Shown: positions 54,224 to 59,644 of the stretch, piece by piece
Layout of the letters: the number at the start of each line of letters is the position of its first letter
How positions within the stretch are numbered: position 1 is the stretch's first letter
Origin: Myxococcales bacterium
Lineage (GTDB): Bacteria; Myxococcota_A; Polyangia; Polyangiales; Polyangiaceae
Assembly (NCBI GenBank): GCA_903642325.1
Contig: CAHJWM010000034.1
Location: 1 to 59,644 of the forward strand
Length of the DNA stretch: 59,644 nucleotides
Direction: 5' to 3'
Made by a program: the position numbers and the translations under genes
The notes under the pieces: model-generated
Told to the model about the DNA's origin: nothing
What the model saw: only the letters and a program-made list of their open reading frames with translations
The model's database searches: none

Positions 54224-55717
54224 ATGGCACTACAGATTCAATTGGCCCCCGGCGATGCGAGCGGCGTCGTTTGCGACGTGCTCGTCGTGAGCGTGTTGCA
54301 AGGCGCAATCGCTGCCCATCCGACGGTGGTCGCGCTCGATAAGGCCCTGGGCGGCGCCTTGCTCGAGCATGTAAAGGCGCTGGAGTTCGAGGCCAAGTTG
54401 GATCAAACACTCGAGCTGCCCACGCTCGGCCGCTTGAAGGCGAAAAAGCTCGTCTTGCTCGGGCTGGGCAAGCCCGGCGATCTCGACTCCGCTCGTCTGC
54501 GAGCGTCGCTTGCCGGTTGCGTGCGCTCGAGCTCGGGCGGGACCGCTCGCATACTGCACCTGGCTTTGCCAGACGCCGATCTGGACCTGCGCTGCGTTGG
54601 CGAAGGAGTCGCGCTCGGCGTTTATCGTTTCACCAAATATTTCACCGGAGATCGCCGGCCCAAGGCCGAGCTTGCAAAAGTCGGAATCCACTCGGCCCGT
54701 GGCGTGGCCGGCGCAGCCCAAAAGAAGCAGTTGGATATTGGCGTCGCCGTCGCCGAAGCCGTGGCTATCGCGCGCGACGCAGTGAATGAGCCGCCGAACG
54801 TGATGACGCCCGAAGGCCTGGCCGAGGTTGCAAGGGGCATCGCGCGCAAGCACAAGCTCAAGATCAAAGTGCTCGACAAGAAGGGCATCCTGGCCGCGGG
54901 CATGAATCTTCACTACGCAGTGGGCCAAGGCAGCGAGAACGAACCGCGCTTCATTCATTTGAGTTACGTGCCGAAAAAGAAGTCCAAGAAGATCGTCTTC
55001 GTGGGCAAAGGCATCACGTTCGACTCGGGCGGCTTGTGCATCAAGCCCGCCGCGGGCATGCAAGAAATGAAGTCAGACATGGCGGGCGCGGCCGCGGTGC
55101 TAGGGGCCATCGCGGCCGTGGCCACCGTCAAGCCCGACGTCGAAGTGCATGCGATCGTGGCTGCCGCCGAGAACATGCCGGACGCCGCTGCCTACCGCCC
55201 CGCCGACGTGTTCACTTCTTTGGACGGAAAGACGGTGGAGATCATCAATACGGACGCCGAGGGCCGGCTCGTGCTCGCGGACGCGCTCGCCTACGCCACT
55301 CGCCTCAAGCCCGATCTAATCATTGACGCGGCAACGTTGACCGGCGCTGCGCTAGTGGCACTCGGCAAGACCTGCTCGGCCTTTTACGCGACCGACGACG
55401 ACGTGGCGCGCGCCTTGGAAACCGCGGCGCGCACCGCGGGCGAACAATTTTGGCGTATGCCACTCCTGGAAGAGCTCGGCGAACAGCTGAAAAGCGACAT
55501 TGCCGATTTGAAGCACACTGCCGATCGCTGGGGCGGTTCGATCAGCGCGGCGCTTTTTCTTCGAGAATTCGTCGGCAAATTCCCATGGATTCATTGCGAC
55601 GTTGCCGGCCCGGTCCTGGCCGACCGAGCCAAAGGGATGTATCCGAAGGGCGCAACTGGACATCCCGTGCTGACCTTCCTCACGTTCGTCGAGCAGGCCG
55701 GGCGCGCGCCTAGGTGA
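54224..55717 (+). CDS. pepA: Leucyl aminopeptidase (M17)
   Basis: A zinc/manganese cytosolic exopeptidase of 497 residues from the ATG at 54224. The N-terminal domain (1-~170) includes LKAKKLVLLGLGKPGD. The catalytic domain has DAVNEPPNVMTPEGLA, KGITFDSGGLCIKPA, MKSDMAGAAAVLGA (metal Asp and Lys), the signature NTDAEGRLVLADALAYA and GPVLADRAKGMYPKGATG. All metal ligands are seen, so it should be active. It is the first of five genes in which each stop overlaps the next start by 4 bp (here GTGA at 55714-55717). Confidence 0.95.
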   Translation: MALQIQLAPGDASGVVCDVLVVSVLQGAIAAHPTVVALDKALGGALLEHVKALEFEAKLDQTLELPTLGRLKAKKLVLLGLGKPGDLDSARLRASLAGCVRSSSGGTARILHLALPDADLDLRCVGEGVALGVYRFTKYFTGDRRPKAELAKVGIHSARGVAGAAQKKQLDIGVAVAEAVAIARDAVNEPPNVMTPEGLAEVARGIARKHKLKIKVLDKKGILAAGMNLHYAVGQGSENEPRFIHLSYVPKKKSKKIVFVGKGITFDSGGLCIKPAAGMQEMKSDMAGAAAVLGAIAAVATVKPDVEVHAIVAAAENMPDAAAYRPADVFTSLDGKTVEIINTDAEGRLVLADALAYATRLKPDLIIDAATLTGAALVALGKTCSAFYATDDDVARALETAARTAGEQFWRMPLLEELGEQLKSDIADLKHTADRWGGSISAALFLREFVGKFPWIHCDVAGPVLADRAKGMYPKGATGHPVLTFLTFVEQAGRAPR

Positions 55718-56466
55718 TTCGCCTGGGCGGCGTGGAGCTCCAGACCCCCTCGCCCTCGCGAAGTGACTTGCCACGCGCGCTACGGGCGCTACGGGGCCGC
55801 CTGAGCACCGTGTTGCCGGGCGTATATGCCTGGCTGACCACGGTGGCATTACCTTCGGTGCAGCACGAAGCGCGAGCAGGAGCACGGCTGAGCGCATTTT
55901 TTGCGCTGCTGGCGCTACTGGCTGCGCCGCTTTTCATCGATGAGCGGCCGCGGCTCGGCCGAGCCTTGGGCATCTATTCGTTCGTGGGGTGTTCGCTGCT
56001 GACCTGGGCTCTGCTCGGGGCGGGGTTCGTGCAAAGCCAGGGTGACCCGCTCTTGTCAGCGTTGGGCGCGATCGCTTTCACGCTGTACGCCCTTGGGTGG
56101 GGCTCCCTGCGACGCCGCGATGCTGTCCCGGAGGACGCGCCCAACGTCATCCCCGGCCCGCCGCTTCGCCCACGTAGCAGACCGCAAGGAAGCCCGCCGA
56201 TGGTATTCGGCCTGATCTCCGCGGCGGCTTTGGTTCCGATTTGCCTCGCCTTTCGCGTGGTCGACCCGGCACGCGCGCTGTTCGGCCACGCGGCGGCGAC
56301 TGTCGGCGCCATCGTCAGCATCACGGTGGGCGCGCGGGTTGCAGTGTCCATCGGTCAACGCGAACGGCTTCCTCCCGTCGCGGAACGGTTGAACGCGGCG
56401 GCCGTTCCGCTAGCGTTGATGGCATTGGTCTTTGGCCTCGGCTTCTTGTGGTTGGTGGTGCGATGA
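55714..56466 (+). CDS. Hypothetical multi-pass membrane protein
   Basis: A 250-residue protein, GTG start at 55714. Roughly five hydrophobic segments are visible (LSAFFALLALLAAPLFI, IYSFVGCSLLTWALLGAG, LLSALGAIAFTLYALGW, VFGLISAAALVPICLAF, LALMALVFGLGFLWLVV), separated by basic or Pro-rich loops. No motif of a known transporter is visible. It is coupled to pepA upstream and to the 60-residue protein downstream (ATGA at 56463-56466), so it probably acts with them. Confidence 0.75.
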   Translation: MIRLGGVELQTPSPSRSDLPRALRALRGRLSTVLPGVYAWLTTVALPSVQHEARAGARLSAFFALLALLAAPLFIDERPRLGRALGIYSFVGCSLLTWALLGAGFVQSQGDPLLSALGAIAFTLYALGWGSLRRRDAVPEDAPNVIPGPPLRPRSRPQGSPPMVFGLISAAALVPICLAFRVVDPARALFGHAAATVGAIVSITVGARVAVSIGQRERLPPVAERLNAAAVPLALMALVFGLGFLWLVVR

Positions 56467-56645
56467 GCAAGGTCATCGACGCGCTCAGCGTCCTCTTGGT
56501 TTTGGGCGCGATCAGCGCTTTCGCCGTCGGGGTCGTCGCGCTCGGCGAACGGCGGGACTTGGTTGCGCTGTATTGGCTTGCGATCGGCGGCTTGGTCCTC
56601 CGTTCGGCGGTCGAGCTGCTTCGGCCGAGGCCAAGCGCGCGATGA
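56463..56645 (+). CDS. Small two-TM membrane protein
   Basis: A 60-residue protein starting MSKVIDALSVLLVLGAISAF, with two likely membrane helices (second: LVALYWLAIGGLVLRSAVEL) and a basic tail RPRPSAR. Both its neighbours overlap it by ATGA (56463-56466 and 56642-56645), which strongly supports translation despite its size. It resembles no family I recognise and may be a subunit or accessory of the preceding membrane protein. Confidence 0.65.
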   Translation: MSKVIDALSVLLVLGAISAFAVGVVALGERRDLVALYWLAIGGLVLRSAVELLRPRPSAR

Positions 56646-57574
56646 CCGCGTCGCGAAGGCTGCTGAGCGCGCTGTGCGTCAGCGCGCTCGCTTGCTGCGC
56701 GCACCGCGGGGGCGCGCCTTCGACTACCGATCGGGCGCATCTATCCGCCGGCACGGCCGCTCGTGTAGCTTCCGAACAGATCTCGACAATGAGCGTGACA
56801 CGAATCGCGGGTGCTCAGGGCGTATCGCCCGCCGTCGCCCGCGATCGCGCGGTGAGCGATGCTCTATTCTCGGCGGCGGCACGCACCACTTTGGATGCCG
56901 CGATCATTTCCGTGGTCGAGCGCGGCGCCCTTGCCCGTGCTCTGCTCGAGCGACTCAAAGCGGACGCGGTAGCCCTGGGCGCTCCCAACGACGTCGAGGT
57001 CGCCGAGCTCACGGCCCGCCGCTGGCAGGAGCTCGATCGTCCCGAGACCGTGCGCACGACTCATGTCGTGGTCAAAGCCGCGAGCCCAGCCGCCGATGCA
57101 CGCGCACGCGAGACGGCTCAACGCATTCGTGAGGCGGTCAGCGGGATCACGGATTCCGAGCAATTCATGCGCGTGGCGCGCGCAGTGCCACATGAGGGCC
57201 TGGACCTACGCGCGGAGCGGCTGCCAGCGATCACCCTCGACGGCCGCGTCTATTATCCGGATAACCCGCCGGCCGATGCCGCCGAGCAACGCTTCGATCG
57301 GGGTTTTGCCGCGGCGGCGCACGCGCTTAGCCCCGGCCAGGTCAGCGAGCCCACGCAGACCAGTTTCGGCTATCACGTCATCTTGTGCGAGGAACGCTTG
57401 CCCGAGCAGCGTGTCCCGCTCGAGCAGCGCAGGGCGCGCCTTCACGACCAAGTCGTCAAGGGCCGGGCTGAGCGCGCGAAGCAGGAGTTGCTGAGCCGTT
57501 TGCGCGCTGTCGTGCCGACCTCTATCGACCGCGCGGCGGATGATCTGACGGCTCGCGCACGGGTCACCGAATGA
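56642..57574 (+). CDS. PpiC-type (parvulin) peptidyl-prolyl isomerase lipoprotein
   Basis: A 310-residue lipoprotein. The signal peptide LLSALCVSALACC has its lipobox Cys at ~18. The C-terminal half matches the rotamase pattern (THVVVKAASPAADARARE, then AAAAHALSPGQVSEPTQTSF and GYHVILCEERLP). The N-terminal part (~50-130) is Ala-rich helical and may be a SurA-like chaperone arm. The rotamase domain has an interrupted middle, so isomerase activity is uncertain. It should help fold envelope proteins. It overlaps the next gene by ATGA at 57571-57574. Confidence 0.8.
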   Translation: MTASRRLLSALCVSALACCAHRGGAPSTTDRAHLSAGTAARVASEQISTMSVTRIAGAQGVSPAVARDRAVSDALFSAAARTTLDAAIISVVERGALARALLERLKADAVALGAPNDVEVAELTARRWQELDRPETVRTTHVVVKAASPAADARARETAQRIREAVSGITDSEQFMRVARAVPHEGLDLRAERLPAITLDGRVYYPDNPPADAAEQRFDRGFAAAAHALSPGQVSEPTQTSFGYHVILCEERLPEQRVPLEQRRARLHDQVVKGRAERAKQELLSRLRAVVPTSIDRAADDLTARARVTE

Positions 57575-58215
57575 ACACCCGCGCTCGGGTCGCGCTCGCG
57601 CGGGACCAGGATGCCTCACAGTTCAGCGCGATTCTCCTCCGGTTGTGCGACGGTTGCGCCGCACACGCGGCCGCCCTCGTCGACAAGGAGGGCGAGACCG
57701 TAGATTACGCAGGGCGCATCTCACCGTACGAGATCCGCGTCGCGGCGGCCGAGTTGCGCCTAGTGCTTGCCTTTACACGCGCCGCCGAGGTGCCCGGATT
57801 TCGCGAGGTGAACGACATTCGCATCCGCACCCGGCTGCGAAGCTACGCGGTCATTGGCTTGGGCGATGGCTACGCAATCGTGCTCGAGTTGGCGCGTCAC
57901 TCCTCCGCGCTCTCCAAGCGGGCGCTCTTGCAGGCCACGCGCGAGCTAGAAAGCGAGGCCGGCATCGCGAGCGTGCTGCCGCCGGGATGTACGCCCTGGT
58001 CGCGAGTCGAAGTCCGCCTCTCATCCGAAGACGCCCGCCGGCCCGAAGCCCTCTGGCTGAACAGAGCTTGGCAGGTCGTCAGCGTGCTCGGGCGCTATCG
58101 GAGCCATGACCTCGAGCCGCGTGAACGAGGCTACCTAGCCCGGCTGCCCAGCGGGGCGGAGCTCTCGCTTGTACGCGAGCCGCTCGGCCGGTGGTTCATG
58201 GACGACCTCGCTTGA
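57571..58215 (+). CDS. Roadblock/LC7-like domain protein
   Basis: A 214-residue protein. The N-terminal ~110 residues resemble Roadblock/LC7 domains: LLRLCDGCAAHAAALVDKEG, VDYAGRISPYEIRVAAAEL and YAVIGLGDGYAIVLELARHS. In myxobacteria such domains accompany the MglA GTPase that controls polarity. A second region of ~95 residues (RVEVRLSSEDARRPEALW) is unassigned. It ends the five-gene pepA operon. No GTPase gene is next to it, so its partner is unknown. Confidence 0.6.
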   Translation: MNTRARVALARDQDASQFSAILLRLCDGCAAHAAALVDKEGETVDYAGRISPYEIRVAAAELRLVLAFTRAAEVPGFREVNDIRIRTRLRSYAVIGLGDGYAIVLELARHSSALSKRALLQATRELESEAGIASVLPPGCTPWSRVEVRLSSEDARRPEALWLNRAWQVVSVLGRYRSHDLEPRERGYLARLPSGAELSLVREPLGRWFMDDLA

Positions 58216-58452
58216 GTCCGCGGTTCAATCGCGCGACTCGCAAAGTACTGTACGGAAGTAGAGTCGTTACCGATCGGAACCCATTGAAAGTGCGAGATAT
58301 TTCGTAAAAAAAAGACGCCCGACAAAAGTGCTTGCCGAGAACCGTCGCGGGAGAGCATACACCCCTCCCGCTTCGAGCATCCGGCACGTCGAGCTCGTTG
58401 GCTCACTGGGGCCGGACGCGCAAGCGGGGTCACGGAAAGGTCAACAAAGTCT

Positions 58453-58481
58453 TTGACACCAAAGACTTCAAAGACTAGATA
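58453..58481 (+). promoter_or_regulatory. rrn promoter P1
   Basis: The -35 TTGACA (58453-58458) and -10 TAGATA (58476-58481) are separated by exactly 17 bp. It is followed by GC-rich CCGCGACCC. It is repeated almost identically at P2. Near-consensus sigma-70-type boxes directly upstream of 16S fit a growth-rate-controlled ribosomal promoter. Confidence 0.75.
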
Positions 58482-58585
58482 CCGCGACCCACTTCGGGAG
58501 CCTGATGCCCCCGCGCTCTAAAAAAGCGCGCAGCATTGCTGGAGCCTGAAACGGGAAACCGGGACGAAATAGTCTCACAAAGTCT

Positions 58586-58614
58586 TTGACAGCGAAGACT
58601 AAAGAGACTAAACA
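58586..58614 (+). promoter_or_regulatory. rrn promoter P2
   Basis: The -35 TTGACA (58586-58591) and -10 TAAACA (58609-58614) again have 17-bp spacing. The surrounding ~50 bp repeat those of P1 (ACAAAGTCTTTGACA and ACCGCGACCC shared), 133 bp further downstream. The tandem arrangement resembles E. coli rrn P1/P2. Confidence 0.75.
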
Positions 58615-58696
58615 CCGCGACCCGCTCGGAAGGAACGCCTTCCCCTCGGTCCTTGAAAACTGAGTCCTATTACCCGCGATGAAAATCGTCGTGGGT

Positions 58697-58738
58697 CCTC
58701 GTAATAAGTCACGAGGCTCGTCTTCCCGTTTCGGGAAG
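58697..58738 (+). promoter_or_regulatory. Two hairpins in the 16S leader
   Basis: The first stem is CCTCGT/ACGAGG (58697-58702 with 58711-58716). The second is a 7-bp perfect stem CTTCCCG/CGGGAAG with a TTT loop (58722-58738). They lie ~80 nt before the mature 16S 5' end. They could be processing or antitermination structures. No T-run follows, so they are not rho-independent terminators. Confidence 0.5.
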
Positions 58739-58815
58739 CAGCCGAGTGAGTATTCGAACTAAGAGAGCATAATGGCAACACCATGGTTTACTCCGTAGTG
58801 TTCGCCGAAAGATTC

Positions 58816-59644
<829 letters not shown>

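Larger units (their letters stand above)
58216..58815 (+). other. rRNA operon promoter and leader region
   Basis: This 600-bp gap contains no credible gene. It holds the two promoter-bearing direct repeats (58445-58500 and 58577-58633), a 6-bp hairpin (58512-58530) between them and two leader hairpins (58697-58716 and 58722-58738) before the 16S start. An AT-rich stretch (TAAAAAAAAG near 58310) may act as an UP-type element or mark a further promoter. A weaker promoter candidate (TTGCCG at 58332, CATACA ~18 bp later) is speculative. Confidence 0.6.

Noticed and set aside
58445-58633. Direct repeats as a CRISPR array
   Set aside because: Only two copies 133 bp apart, and each contains promoter boxes. 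No cas genes in the window.

Overview
The window looks like a chromosomal segment of a myxobacterium. The best fit is class Polyangia (Myxococcota), near Sorangium, Polyangium or Labilithrix. I infer this from the high G+C content, many lipoproteins, a Hanks-type Ser/Thr kinase, a metalloprotease with a MYXO-CTERM-like tail, a GltJ/AgmX-like zinc-ribbon/GYF/TonB protein, and the partial 16S rRNA at the right end. I could not run a database search, so the placement rests on recalled signatures. Most of the window is dense chromosomal housekeeping sequence. I see no prophage, integron, IS transposase or CRISPR array.

Layout from left to right. A truncated lipoprotein gene and alr lie on the minus strand (1-1525), followed by a Cys-rich lipoprotein. 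A plus-strand riboflavin operon follows: ribE, a ribBA whose second domain is degenerate, ribH, nusB and an orphan M17 N-terminal domain (2392-5817). Next come an ArsA-type ATPase, 6-phosphogluconolactonase and a membrane Ser/Thr kinase, then a glycogen operon glgE-glgX-glgB (10393-16746). This is followed by a BadF/ROK-like kinase paired with a PIG-L deacetylase, an amidohydrolase lipoprotein and a CapA-like protein. At 22509-25216 a sigma-54 response regulator overlaps a HisKA-REC-Hpt protein that has no ATP-binding domain. The middle holds a DNA methyltransferase, the MYXO-CTERM metalloprotease, a LeuA-like enzyme, a radical SAM protein, ttcA with a TonB-like gene, a thioredoxin-like protein, queD, an HD-domain protein, a 1472-residue TamB-like protein and a UbiB/ABC1 kinase. 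Further right are a REC-GGEEF diguanylate cyclase, ettA, a TPR membrane gene coupled to a large radical SAM/DUF2344 gene, aroA, a fabH-type gene, the GltJ-like gene, fpr and an outer-membrane-like protein. A five-gene operon with every junction overlapping by 4 bp follows: pepA, two membrane proteins, a PpiC-type lipoprotein and a roadblock-like protein (54224-58215). The window ends with a 600-bp rRNA promoter/leader region carrying two repeated promoters, then the first ~830 nt of 16S rRNA.

Genes that appear to work together: ribE/ribBA/ribH make riboflavin. glgE/glgX/glgB build, branch and trim alpha-glucan. The sigma-54 regulator and the HisKA-REC-Hpt protein probably form part of one phosphorelay. 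The kinase/deacetylase pair probably handles an amino sugar. The pepA operon couples a peptidase to envelope proteins of unknown role.

The least expected item is a small dispersed DNA element found in three intergenic gaps. It has two conserved boxes (CGCCGAAGGCT and GACCAT) always 24 nt apart, and in two gaps it forms head-to-head inverted pairs between convergent genes. I do not recognise it as a named repeat family. It resembles a REP/BIME-type element and deserves a genome-wide search.
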